DNA of 35,091 nucleotides from DASZZX01 sp036260415. GTDB lineage: Bacteria; Actinomycetota; Nitriliruptoria; Nitriliruptorales; JAHWKO01. The stretch's first letter is position 1. Each line of letters begins with the position of its first letter. Positions 1 through 8,417 of the stretch are shown in pieces. The stretch is from contig DASZZX010000243.1 of assembly GCA_036260415.1 (NCBI GenBank), positions 1 to 35,091 on the forward strand, written 5' to 3'. The position numbers and the translations under genes were made by a program. The notes beneath the pieces were generated by a model. It was given only the letters and a program-made list of their open reading frames with translations, was not told the origin of the DNA and made no database searches.

Positions 1-329
1 CATCTATCTGGGACGCCAGTCACCTGACGCCTCTAGCGGCCTACCTGGGACGTCGCGGGCGGGCCACCCTGTCCCTGCTTGGCCTTGCTCCGGATGGGGT
101 TTCACCTAGCCGCCCCGGTCACCCGGGACGCTGGTGGTCTCTTACACCACCCTTTCACCCTCACCGGTACCCGCGGTGCGGGCCCCTGGCGGTCTGCTCT
201 CTGTTGCACTTGCCGCGCGTCACCGCGCCTGGGTGTTACCCAGCATCCTGCCCTGTGGAGTCCGGACTTTCCTCGACCCCGACCGGTTGCTCCGGCCGGT
301 GTCGCGGTCGCCTGGCCGACTCCTCCCAC
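1..329 (-). ncRNA. rnpB: RNase P RNA (type A), 3' end cut by window edge
   Basis: Catalytic RNA of ribonuclease P, which matures tRNA 5' ends. Read on the minus strand, it shows the conserved 5' block GAGGAAAGTCCGGACTCC (P4 and flank), then AGAGCAGACCGCC, GGTGAGGGTGAAAGGGTGG, GGTGAAACCCC and GGAGCAAGGCCAAGCAGGG, in the order typical of bacterial type A RNase P RNA. Near the window edge CCCAGATAGATG corresponds to the region shortly before the 3' P4 strand, so the last several tens of nucleotides lie outside. The 5' end is placed near 329 from the GGCCAGGCGACCGC helix and a possible -10 hexamer TACGCT at 341-336; no convincing -35 was found. It is divergent from the aminotransferase remnant. 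Identity is near certain; the exact 5' end is approximate. Confidence 0.93.
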
Positions 330-496
330 GTGCTCAGCGTATGGGCACTGTCGCTGCCCAGGTCTTTCAACGCGCGCACGGCCCCATCCCATCCCTGTCC
401 CCGGCGGGACCGTCCCGGCCGGGTCGACGCACGGGGAGGGCGTCGGGTTCGCTGCGTCTGGGAGGATGGCGGCCAGGACGGCTGAGGACCGCACCG

Positions 497-1051
497 ATGG
501 CGCCGCCACGACCGATCGCGTGGGTGGACGGCAGGGTGGTGCCCGCCACCGAGGCGACCGTCCCCCTGTTGGACGATGGGTTCCTGCGCGGGGATGCCGT
601 CTTCGACGCGATCCTCGTGCGTCGCGGCCGCACCCACGCGCTGGAGCCAATCTCCTACGCCGCCAACGCCTGGGCCACGCGGCAGGCGCGGGCGCAGCAC
701 GCCGACGACGCGCTGATCGTCCAAGACGACGGCACCGTGCTGGAGCTGCCCACCGCCGCGATCGTGTGGGTCGAGGACGGGGCCCTGCGGGCGCCCGACC
801 CCGGTCGACTGCCGATCCTCGACTCCGTGACCGTGGCGGAGCTGCGCACGGTGGTGGACGTCCAGCTCGGCGTGCACCCGTTGGACCAGCTGCTGGCGGC
901 CAGCGAGGTGTTCGTGGTATCGGCCACCCGACCGGTGATACCCGTCCACGCGATCGGTGACGTGGAGTACCCGGCACCGGGGGCTGTCACGGCGTCGGTG
1001 CGCGAGGCGTTCCTCGCGCACGTGGACGCCAACCTCGACCCGATGCCCTGA
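497..1051 (+). pseudogene. Class IV aminotransferase remnant (internal in-frame deletion)
   Basis: A 184-codon open frame starting at ATG 497. Residues 1-50 (IAWVDGRVVPATEATVPLLD, then DGFLRGDAVFDAIL) match the N-terminus of fold-type IV PLP enzymes (branched-chain aminotransferase, D-amino-acid transaminase and aminodeoxychorismate lyase group). The part from SYAANAWATRQA through ILDSVTVAELR to the C-terminus matches the second half. The two halves are joined directly at about residues 51-56. The roughly 90 residues that normally lie between them are missing, including the HLxRL helix and the PLP-binding lysine just before the (N/S)YxxN motif. Family members are about 270-290 residues. The frame stays open, so the protein could be made, but it should not form the usual Schiff base. 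Either a real deletion or a collapsed assembly could explain it. The substrate cannot be told. Confidence 0.7.
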
Positions 1052-1125
1052 CGGCCCCTCGCTGTCCGGTTGGCCGCCAGCCAGTAGGGTGGTCGGACCG
1101 ACGGTGCCCACGCTCGGGGGGAGAG

Positions 1126-2562
1126 GTGGCAGCAGACGACCGCCGTGAGGCGAGGGGTGATCTCGACCGCCCAATGGCGGCCGTGGCCAACCGGCTTCCG
1201 GTGTCCAAGAAGGATGGCAGCTGGAAGGCCAGCACCGGCGGGCTGGTCACCGCGCTGCGCCCGATCATGGAGGGGCTCGACGGCGCGTGGATCGGCTGGA
1301 ACGGCGGTGATGACGACGTCCCGCGGCGGGTCGAGGGCTTCGACATCGATCTGGAGCCACTCTCCCTCAGCAACGCGCAGCTGCAGGGCTACTACTACGG
1401 CTTCGCCAACCGGACCGTCTGGCCGCTGTTCCACGACCTGGTCGAGGAGCCGGTCTTTGAGCGGCGCTGGTGGGAGACCTGCGTCGAGGTCAACCGCCTC
1501 TTCGCGGACCGCTCGCTCGACCTGGACTTCGGCGACCGCACTCCTCTGCTGTGGGTGCACGACTATCACCTCATGCTGCTCCCTCAGATGCTGGCAGAAC
1601 GCCATCCCGACAGCCCGATCGGGTTCTTCCTCCACATCCCGTTCCCGCCGCCCGAGCTGTACGCGCGGCTGCCGTGGCGGGAGGAGATCCTCGAGGGCCT
1701 GCTCGGCGCGGACGCCATCGGCTTCCATACAGACCGTTACCGGGACAACTTCTTGCGGGCGGTGGAACGGCTGCTGCCCGTCAAGGTGGAGATCGAAGGT
1801 CGCGACGTGGTGCTGCCCGAGGGTCGGCGGGTGCGCACCTCGGGGCACCCGATCTCGATCGACGCCGCCGCGTTCGCGCAGCTGGCCACCAGCGACGACG
1901 CGGAGGAGGAACTCGCGGCCCTGCGCGACCAGTTCGCCGGCCGCAGGGTGATCCTGGGCGTGGACCGCCTCGACTACACCAAGGGGATCCGCCACCGGCT
2001 GAAGGCGATCGAGCTGCTGCTCGAGCGGCGCACCGACCTGCGCCAGCGCATCGCGTTCGTGCAGATCGCGGTACCGAGCCGCGAGAGCGTCCAGGAGTAC
2101 CGCGATATCCGCGACGACGTGGAGCGGGAGGTCGGGCGCATCAACGGCCGGTTCACCGAGCCGGGTGGCGAGGTACCGGTCTACTACCTGCACCGCGGGG
2201 TCCCCCGCTCCCGGCTGGTCGCCTACTACCGTCTGGCCGACGTCGCGGCGGTCACCCCGCTCAAAGACGGCATGAACCTGATCGCCAAGGAGTTCGTCGT
2301 CTGTCAGGCCGCCGGCGACGGTACCGGCGCTCTGGTGCTGTCGGAGTTCACCGGGGCCCGCGAGGAGCTGCACGAAGCCGTGCTGTGCAACCCGTTCGAC
2401 GTTGAGGGGCTCGCGGGGAGGATCGAGCACGCGCTCGAGCTCGACGAGGACGAACGGCGCTCGCGCCTGCAGCGGATGGCGGCGACCGTGCACGACAGCG
2501 ATGTGTACGACTGGGTCGAGAGCCAGCTGAACGAGGTCCAGCAGGCCTTCCAGCAGCGCTGA
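1126..2562 (+). CDS. otsA: Trehalose-6-phosphate synthase (GT20)
   Basis: Transfers glucose from UDP- or ADP-glucose to glucose-6-phosphate, giving trehalose-6-phosphate in the cytosol for osmolyte and storage use. At 478 residues it has the normal OtsA length. Visible motifs: NRLPV at 22-26, the GG nucleotide loop near 38, HDYHLMLLPQ from residue 145, FFLHIPFPPPE, GFHTDRYRDNF, and VDRLDYTKG with Arg281 and Lys286 as the expected donor-phosphate ligands, followed by LKDGMNLIAKEFV. The GTG at 1126 has a G-rich Shine-Dalgarno just upstream; ATG 1174 is an alternative still ahead of NRLPV. The GH15 gene starts 12 bp downstream, suggesting one transcript. No otsB was recognised here. Confidence 0.95.
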   Translation: MAADDRREARGDLDRPMAAVANRLPVSKKDGSWKASTGGLVTALRPIMEGLDGAWIGWNGGDDDVPRRVEGFDIDLEPLSLSNAQLQGYYYGFANRTVWPLFHDLVEEPVFERRWWETCVEVNRLFADRSLDLDFGDRTPLLWVHDYHLMLLPQMLAERHPDSPIGFFLHIPFPPPELYARLPWREEILEGLLGADAIGFHTDRYRDNFLRAVERLLPVKVEIEGRDVVLPEGRRVRTSGHPISIDAAAFAQLATSDDAEEELAALRDQFAGRRVILGVDRLDYTKGIRHRLKAIELLLERRTDLRQRIAFVQIAVPSRESVQEYRDIRDDVEREVGRINGRFTEPGGEVPVYYLHRGVPRSRLVAYYRLADVAAVTPLKDGMNLIAKEFVVCQAAGDGTGALVLSEFTGAREELHEAVLCNPFDVEGLAGRIEHALELDEDERRSRLQRMAATVHDSDVYDWVESQLNEVQQAFQQR

Positions 2563-2574
2563 GCGGCGGCCGCG

Positions 2575-4452
2575 ATGACTCAGGCGGTCGAGCACCCGAT
2601 CGAGCAGTACGGGTTGCTCAGCGACAGCCGCACGGCGGCGCTGGTCTCGCCGGACGGGTCGGTGGACTGGATGTGCCTGCCGCGCTTCGACTCGGCCAGC
2701 GTGTTCGGCGCGATCCTCGACCCCGACCGTGGCGGCCGCTACCGCATCCGCCCCGTCGACCACGCGCGCTACCGCGTACAGCGGACGTACCTGGGCCGGA
2801 CCAACGTGCTGGTCACCCGCTTCGCGACCGACGGCAACCCGGTGCTGACACTCACCGACTTCATGGTCTACTCCCGCGTGAACGCGTTCGACCCCACCAA
2901 CGTGACCCACACCCTGGTCCGACGGGTCGAAGCGTTCGCGCCGGTCACCGCGGAGATCACCTTCCAGCCCCGGTTCGACTACGGCCGGGCGCACACCACC
3001 ATCCGGCCCACCGGATCAGGCCTGCGCGCGTCCGCCGGCAGCGAGCAGCTGGAACTGCACTGTCCGGGGCTGCACTGGGACATCGCCGCTCACCCCGACG
3101 GCCAGGGCGACGCGGCGGACGCCACCGTGCCGCTCGGGGGAGGCGAGGAGCGCTGGCTCGTCCTGCGCACGGCCGCCGCCCAGTCCGGGCCGCACCGCCA
3201 CCTGTCCCCCAGCGAACTGCTCGAACTGACCACGCGGACCTGGGGGCGATGGTCCAACCTGATCGACTACCAGGGTCCGTGGCAGGACGCGGTGATCCGC
3301 AGTGCCCTGGTGCTCAAGGGGCTGGTGTACGAGCCGACCGGGGCGCTGGTCGCCGCCCCGACCACCAGCTTGCCGGAGACGATCGGCGGCGTGCGCAACT
3401 GGGACTATCGCTACTCGTGGATCCGCGACTCCGCGTACGTGCTCGAGTGCTTCCTGCTGATCGGCCACGCCCGGGAGGCGGAGACGTTCATCCGCTGGCT
3501 CTCGGAGCTGTCCGACCGCATGGGCGGCGCACACGAGTTGCGCCCCCTGTACCGCATCACCGGCGAGGAGGACCTGACCGAGTTCGAGCTGGGCCACCTG
3601 CGCGGCTACCAGGGGTCGCGGCCGGTGCGGGTCGGCAACGCTGCCGCCATGCAGCTGCAGCTGGACATCTTCGGTGCTGCTATGCAGCTGGGGCACCTCA
3701 CCGAGCAGCTGGGTGGTGAGGTGCCGTCGGCCCGTTGGCCGGTCATCCACCAGCTCGTGGAGACCGTGGCGCAGCGCTGGCGTGAGCCCGACAGCGGCTT
3801 GTGGGAGATCCGTTCCGAACCGCGCCACCACACGTTCAGCAAGTTCCAGTGCTGGCTGGCGGTCGACCGGGCCGTGCGCATCGGGCGCGACCTCGGACTG
3901 CATGGTCCCTACGAGCAGTGGCGCAAACTCGCCAACACGATCGCCGAGGACATCGTCGCGAACGGCTACGACCCGGAGGTCGGGGCGTTCACGCAGGCGT
4001 ACGGATCAGGCGCCCTCGACGCGTCCGTGCTGCTGCTGCCCTTGCGCGGGTTCCTCCCACCGGGCGACGAACGCGTCAGGAGCACCGTCACCGCGGTGCG
4101 ACGCGACCTCGAGGTGGCGGACGGGATGCTGGTGCGCTACCGGACCGAGGACGGGCTGCCCGGTGAGGAGGGCGCGTTCCTGATGGGCTCGTTCTGGTTG
4201 ATCGAGCTGCTGGCGCGTATGGGGGACCTGGATGAGGCCCAGCGGCTGTTCGAGCTCATGCTGCGGCGTGCCGGGCCGCTCGGACTCTACGGGGAGCAGA
4301 TCGACCCGGTCACTGGAGCGCACCTGGGCAACTACCCGCAGGGCTTCACCCACATGGGCCTGATCGGAGCCGCCACCGCGATCAGCGAGGTCCAGCAGGA
4401 CCTCGGCCCACGCCGCGACGAGCCCACCGGGCCGATCATGTCGGCGCGGTAG
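2575..4452 (+). CDS. GH15 family glycosidase (trehalase/glucoamylase-like)
   Basis: A 625-residue cytosolic enzyme (no signal peptide) of glycoside hydrolase family 15, the family of fungal-type glucoamylases and actinobacterial trehalases. The N-terminal beta domain begins with IEQYGLLSDSRTAALVSPDG. The alpha/alpha-barrel carries RNWDYRYSWIRD from Arg274. Glu411 in LWEIRSEPRHH and Glu574 in YGEQIDP stand where the general acid and base lie in the family. Known actinobacterial homologues hydrolyse trehalose; others act on alpha-glucans. Following otsA by 12 bp, a trehalose-cycling role is the simplest reading, but this is inferred from context. It ends 6 bp from the converging zinc-ribbon gene. 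A paralogue lies at 9749-11590. Confidence 0.9.
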   Translation: MTQAVEHPIEQYGLLSDSRTAALVSPDGSVDWMCLPRFDSASVFGAILDPDRGGRYRIRPVDHARYRVQRTYLGRTNVLVTRFATDGNPVLTLTDFMVYSRVNAFDPTNVTHTLVRRVEAFAPVTAEITFQPRFDYGRAHTTIRPTGSGLRASAGSEQLELHCPGLHWDIAAHPDGQGDAADATVPLGGGEERWLVLRTAAAQSGPHRHLSPSELLELTTRTWGRWSNLIDYQGPWQDAVIRSALVLKGLVYEPTGALVAAPTTSLPETIGGVRNWDYRYSWIRDSAYVLECFLLIGHAREAETFIRWLSELSDRMGGAHELRPLYRITGEEDLTEFELGHLRGYQGSRPVRVGNAAAMQLQLDIFGAAMQLGHLTEQLGGEVPSARWPVIHQLVETVAQRWREPDSGLWEIRSEPRHHTFSKFQCWLAVDRAVRIGRDLGLHGPYEQWRKLANTIAEDIVANGYDPEVGAFTQAYGSGALDASVLLLPLRGFLPPGDERVRSTVTAVRRDLEVADGMLVRYRTEDGLPGEEGAFLMGSFWLIELLARMGDLDEAQRLFELMLRRAGPLGLYGEQIDPVTGAHLGNYPQGFTHMGLIGAATAISEVQQDLGPRRDEPTGPIMSAR

Positions 4453-4458
4453 CCGTCC

Positions 4459-5196
4459 TCAACCCTCGAGCACCACGAGCAGCCGCTGGCACTGTGGGCA
4501 CGTGCCCAGCGGGGATCCCGAGCGCAGCTCGCTGATCTCCAGGGGGGTCAGCTCCAGGTGGCAGGCGGAGCACACCCCGTCGCGCAGCGCGCCCACGCCG
4601 ACCCCGCCGAGCCGGCGCTTCTTGGCGTCGTAGCGGGACAGCAGGTCCGCGGGAACGCGGGCGTGCTCGGCGTCGCGCCGAGCCCGGGCGTCGGCGAGCT
4701 CGGCCAACAGCTCCTCAGCGGCCTCGTCCCGAACGGCGGTGAGTCGCTCGTGCTCCGCGGCGAGCTCCTGCTGCCGCCGTTCGAGCGCCTCGAGGGCGCC
4801 GACCACCTCCTCACGACGCTCCATCACGTCCAGCAGCGCGTCTTCCCGCCCGGAGATGCGGTCTTTGACGTTCTCCAGTTCCGCGCGGAGCGCCTGCAGC
4901 TCACGGGGGTTGGTGATCTCACCGCCGTACATGCGCCGCTGCTCGTGGTCACGGCGCTGCTGCAGCAGGCTCAGCTCGCCCTCGAGCTTGCGCATCTCGG
5001 CCTCGACCAGGTCGAGGTCCACACGGAGGGCGTCGCGCTCGGCCTGCACGGCCGCCGACTCCTGCAGCGCCGCGTCAAGGGCTGCCTGCTCCGGCAACCC
5101 GTCCAGCCGGCGTTCCAGCCGGCGGATCGTGGCCTCGGCCTCCTGGAGGGTCAGCAGCGCTTCGAGGTCCGCGCGGCTCGACTGCCCATCTGCCAC
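4459..5196 (-). CDS. Coiled-coil zinc-ribbon protein (CdsZ/CT398, DUF164 family)
   Basis: A 245-residue protein. About residues 10-190 form a long charged, heptad-rich coiled coil, and the C-terminus is a C4 zinc ribbon (CSACHLELTP, then CPQCQRLL). This architecture defines the widespread zf-RING_7/DUF164 family; members have been linked to translation or regulation, but the activity is not settled. The start is GTG 5196, only 7 bp after the nif3-family stop, so the pair is almost surely co-transcribed. The nif3/zinc-ribbon pair, often close to rnpB, is a conserved actinobacterial neighbourhood. Family assignment is firm; function is not known. Confidence 0.88.
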   Translation of the reverse strand: MADGQSSRADLEALLTLQEAEATIRRLERRLDGLPEQAALDAALQESAAVQAERDALRVDLDLVEAEMRKLEGELSLLQQRRDHEQRRMYGGEITNPRELQALRAELENVKDRISGREDALLDVMERREEVVGALEALERRQQELAAEHERLTAVRDEAAEELLAELADARARRDAEHARVPADLLSRYDAKKRRLGGVGVGALRDGVCSACHLELTPLEISELRSGSPLGTCPQCQRLLVVLEG

Positions 5197-5203
5197 TGCT
5201 CGC

Positions 5204-6325
5204 TCATCCCGCCCATGGGGCCGTCGACACGGTTGAAGCTAGCAGTTCGGCGCTGAGGCTCCGCTGCCGTGCGGCCTCCTGCAGACGCTCCAGCCACGGC
5301 CCCATCGCGGCGTGCTCGGTGGCGTGGTGGCCCGCGTCGATGAGGGCCAGACCCCGCTCGAGGGCATCGAGCACCGGGTGGTGTCCGAGGTCGCCGGTGA
5401 TGAGCACGTCCGCGCCGGCCGTCAGCGCCGCTTCGACCAGACGGCCGCCGGAACCACCCACCGCCGCCACCATCCGGATGCTGTGGTCGGGAGCGCCGGC
5501 GAAGCGCAGGGACGGGGCGGGCAGGCGCTCCCGCACGCGCTCAGCGACCTCAACCAGCGGCACCGGCGGGGCGAGGGTCCCGACCCGTCCGAATCCCGCG
5601 CGTGGCGGGGCCAGCAACGGGTGCAGGTCGTACGCCACCTCGTCGTAGGGGTGCGCCGCCCACAGCGCCGCCACGGCCGCTCCGAGGCGGGCGTGAGGGA
5701 CCACGATCTCGAGGCGTTCCTCCACCTCCTCGTTGTCCACGCCCACCTGACCGCTGTACGGCGCCGCTGCCTGTCCCGGTCGGAAGGTGCCCGTCCCCCG
5801 CACCCGGAACGAGCAGCGCTCGTAGGCGCCGATCACGCCGGCGCCGGCGGCGGCGAGCGCATCGAGCACGACACCCACGTGGTCGGGCGGCACGAACGTC
5901 ACCAGCTTCACCTGCCCGGCATCGTCCGCCTCCGACGTCAGCGGTGCGGCGTCGGTGATGCCCAGCGCGCGCATGATCGGCTCAGAGGTGCCGGCCCCGT
6001 CCGTGGCCACGTCGAGGTTGGTGTGAGCCGCGAGCACCGCCACGCGGGCGCTGGCCGCCGCGAGTGCCACACGCCCCGCCGCCGTGTCTGGCGTCAGGCG
6101 CGTGAGCGGACGGAACAGCAGCGGGTGGTGGGCGGCCACCAGCGTGGGCGGGCCGTCCGCGGCCTCGGCGATCACGGCCGAGGTGACGTCCAGCGCGACG
6201 AGGACCCGCGCCACCGGCCAGGCCGGGTCACCGACCTGCAAGCCCACCCGGTCCCACTCGGCCGCGTGGGCGGGTGGGTAGCGCTCGTGCACGAGATCGA
6301 CCCAATCTGCGACGGTGTCGGTCAT
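5204..6325 (-). CDS. Nif3-like dinuclear metal centre protein
   Basis: A 373-residue member of the Nif3/YbgI family, hexameric proteins with a dinuclear metal site, sometimes annotated as type 2 GTP cyclohydrolase I. Metal-ligand motifs are visible at both ends: LVAAHHPLLF and LAAHTNLD in the N-terminal half, GDLGHHP and DAGHHATEH in the C-terminal half. The inserted middle domain (about 125-260) is the PII-like/CutA-like module of longer family members. ATG 6325 is preferred because GTGAGGTGCC provides a Shine-Dalgarno and VADWVDLVHERYPP begins the domain directly. It is upstream partner of the zinc-ribbon gene. Its start overlaps the stop of a possible nine-codon leader (6322-6351). Confidence 0.92.
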   Translation of the reverse strand: MTDTVADWVDLVHERYPPAHAAEWDRVGLQVGDPAWPVARVLVALDVTSAVIAEAADGPPTLVAAHHPLLFRPLTRLTPDTAAGRVALAAASARVAVLAAHTNLDVATDGAGTSEPIMRALGITDAAPLTSEADDAGQVKLVTFVPPDHVGVVLDALAAAGAGVIGAYERCSFRVRGTGTFRPGQAAAPYSGQVGVDNEEVEERLEIVVPHARLGAAVAALWAAHPYDEVAYDLHPLLAPPRAGFGRVGTLAPPVPLVEVAERVRERLPAPSLRFAGAPDHSIRMVAAVGGSGGRLVEAALTAGADVLITGDLGHHPVLDALERGLALIDAGHHATEHAAMGPWLERLQEAARQRSLSAELLASTVSTAPWAG

Positions 6326-6364
6326 CTCTGGCACCTCACGGTGTCGGCCATCTCTGCCACCTCC
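6312..6364 (-). repeat. Tandem duplication of a Shine-Dalgarno/start-codon segment (26-bp period)
   Basis: On the minus strand the 27-nt unit containing GAGGTG, CAGAGATG and CCGACACCGT occurs twice in tandem (6338-6364 and 6312-6338) with three mismatches. The downstream copy provides the start of the Nif3-family gene. A further partial GGGAGGTGCCAG lies at about 6407-6417. Confidence 0.7.
6322..6351 (-). other. Possible nine-codon leader ORF overlapping the nif3-family start
   Basis: ATG 6351 is preceded by its own GGGAGGTGGCAGAG Shine-Dalgarno and reads MADTVRCQR before TGA at 6324-6322. That TGA shares ATGA with the start codon of the Nif3-family gene. It arises from the tandem duplication of the start region described at 6312-6364. 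Whether it is translated is unknown. Confidence 0.35.
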
Positions 6365-6450
6365 CGGCTGGTACGTCGCGGCGTCGGTCGTGTCCGCCGC
6401 TCGGCTGGCACCTCCCGGCGGTCGCGCGCCCACCCCTACGATGCTCCTGC

Positions 6451-6522
6451 GGGCGCGTAGCTCAGCGGGAGAGCGCTCCCCTTACACGGGAGGGGCCGCT
6501 GGTTCGATCCCAGCCGCGCCCA
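6451..6522 (+). tRNA. tRNA-Val (anticodon UAC)
   Basis: The cloverleaf folds completely: acceptor GGGCGCG/CGCGCCC, D arm GCTC/GAGC, anticodon stem CTCCC/GGGAG with loop CTTACAC giving anticodon TAC (reads GUA), and T arm GCTGG-TTCGATC-CCAGC. The discriminator A at 6522 is followed by CCC, so CCA is not fully encoded and must be added. It stands alone, divergent from the Nif3-family gene. Confidence 0.97.
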
Positions 6523-6783
6523 CCCGGTCGCGTCCATCCCTGAACGTACGGCCAGGGTTCGCTACATCGAACCGCCGGTGGCACGCTCGCCGGTTCCCGC
6601 CCGCGCGAGCATCTGGTTGCCTGTTGCTGGGCTCGCCGTTCCCGCAACGACGGGTCCAGGTCCCGTCGCTCTGCGGAGCAACGGGGTCGGCGCTCCCCCG
6701 GCGGTTTCCCCCGTGCCGACCGGGGGAGCGCTCCGGCAGCCGCCGGCGCAGGCGGCCATCGGCCGCGCGTGGCCTGGCCGCCG

Positions 6784-8343
6784 TCAATCGCCGACATCCA
6801 GCAGTTCGTCGAGTGCGACCCGCCGGGCCCGGAGCCCACGCTCGCGCAGCGTCTGCAGGTCGCCTACCGCCTGCGCCCGCAGCAGTGTCGCGAACGTGTA
6901 GGGCCTGCCGGGCACGTCCATATCGTCCTCGCTCTCGCACACCACCTGAGCGAAGACCCCCGTGGGGGGACCGCCCTTGTGCAGCTGACCGGTCGAGTGC
7001 AGGTACCGCGGCCCGATCCCGACCGTGGTGGCGACACGCAGGCGGTCACGCAGAGCCACGCGGGACCGCTCCACCGCTTCCACCACCGGCGCGGCCGGAT
7101 CGACGTAGATCAGCAGCGCCAGGTAGTCGCCCGGACGGACCTGCTCCAGCAGCGGGCCAAGCGGCTCCGCCTCCACACTGGGCACGCCCCGCTCGAGGAC
7201 CCGGGAGGTGGCGGCCTTCGCCGAGTCGACGTCCGGCTGGTCGAACGGGTTCACGTCGAGCAACGCACCTGCCAGCGCGATGGCCATCTCCCAACGGAAC
7301 ACGTCGGCTCCGAGGTCGAGCGCCTCCCCGAGGGGCAGCTGGACGACCGGGTGACCGGCCGACGCGAGCGCCTCGGTCCCAGGCCGCTGACCGTAGGACA
7401 CGAACAGGCGGTCGTCGCCGTACACGTCGGGAACACCGACCTGCTCGCCGACCACCGGGAGGACGCCGGTGCCGTGCTTGCCGGTGGACTCGGCCACCAG
7501 CTGTTCCACCCAGAGCCCGAACGCGGCGACCGGTGGTGGCAGAACCAGCGTGAGCTTGTTGCGACCGGCGCGCGCCGCGGCAGCGATGACGGCCCCGAGC
7601 CGCGCGGCGGGGTTCGCCGCGACCGGCACGTCGGCGGTGCACGCCGCTGCCATCCGGGCCGCGGACGCGAGCATGCCGGCGATGTCGATGCCCGCCAGCG
7701 CGGCCGGGACCAGGCCGAAGTCCGACAGTGCCGAGTACCGGCCGCCGATGTCCGGCCGGTTCTCGAACAGACGCCGGAACCCACGTTCGCGCGCCAGCTT
7801 GGCGAGTTCGGTACCGGGATCGGTGATCGCCACGAACTGCTCGGCGCGTCCTCCCGTCGCCTGCCAGAAATGGGCGAGGTGGCTGCGGGTCTCGATCGTG
7901 GTGCCCGACTTCGACGCCGCGACCAGCAGCACACGGTCGAGAGGCGTCCCCTCGACGCAGCGCTGGACCGTGGCGGGGTCGGTCGAATCCAGCACGCGCA
8001 GCCGCGGTCGGCCGGCCCGGGGAGGGAACGAGCGTGCCAGCACGTCGGGGAACAGGCTCGAGCCGCCCATCCCGGTGACCACCACGTGGGAGTAGCCGTC
8101 CTCACTGACCTCGTCGGCGAAGGCGGTGAGTTCCCCCACCCGCTCCTGCATGTCGCCGGGCAACGCCAGCCACCCGAGCCGGTCGGACACCTCGGCGGGG
8201 TCGTCCTGCCACAGCGTGTGATCGCGGTCCCACACCCGGGGGACGGCCGACCGTCGCTCGAGCTCCTCGAACGCATCCGCCACCGCCCCGGTGATCGGCT
8301 CCAGGCGTTCCTGGGTCCCGCTGCTCCGTGCCGTGACCGTCAC
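6784..8343 (-). CDS. pgi: Glucose-6-phosphate isomerase (SIS fold)
   Basis: Interconverts glucose-6-phosphate and fructose-6-phosphate in the cytosol, linking glycolysis with the trehalose and glycogen genes of this window. At 519 residues it is of near-normal length. Visible motifs: GMGGSS at 91-96, SKSGTT at 144-149 (sugar-phosphate loop), ENRPDIGGRYS near 194-204, and HSTGQLHKGG near the C-terminus with the expected His and Lys. It resembles the isomerase half of transaldolase-isomerase fusions more than the E. coli enzyme; no transaldolase part is attached. GTG 8343 is immediately preceded by GGGGGAG. The gene is divergent from the MarP-like protease with 74 bp between. Confidence 0.93.
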   Translation of the reverse strand: MTVTARSSGTQERLEPITGAVADAFEELERRSAVPRVWDRDHTLWQDDPAEVSDRLGWLALPGDMQERVGELTAFADEVSEDGYSHVVVTGMGGSSLFPDVLARSFPPRAGRPRLRVLDSTDPATVQRCVEGTPLDRVLLVAASKSGTTIETRSHLAHFWQATGGRAEQFVAITDPGTELAKLARERGFRRLFENRPDIGGRYSALSDFGLVPAALAGIDIAGMLASAARMAAACTADVPVAANPAARLGAVIAAAARAGRNKLTLVLPPPVAAFGLWVEQLVAESTGKHGTGVLPVVGEQVGVPDVYGDDRLFVSYGQRPGTEALASAGHPVVQLPLGEALDLGADVFRWEMAIALAGALLDVNPFDQPDVDSAKAATSRVLERGVPSVEAEPLGPLLEQVRPGDYLALLIYVDPAAPVVEAVERSRVALRDRLRVATTVGIGPRYLHSTGQLHKGGPPTGVFAQVVCESEDDMDVPGRPYTFATLLRAQAVGDLQTLRERGLRARRVALDELLDVGD

Positions 8344-8417
8344 CTCCCCCGCTGCCGCGCCACACCCGAGGTTAGGATCGCACGCAGGATCGCTGCCGAG
8401 GCGGAGGGGCAGGGCGA

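Noticed and set aside
655..2994. Long open frame antisense to otsA and the GH15 gene
   Set aside because: No recognisable domain; an artefact of GC-rich codon use opposite two firmly identified genes.
6314..6543. Short plus-strand coding frames across the tRNA
   Set aside because: They overlap the tRNA and the Nif3-family start region and show no protein features.
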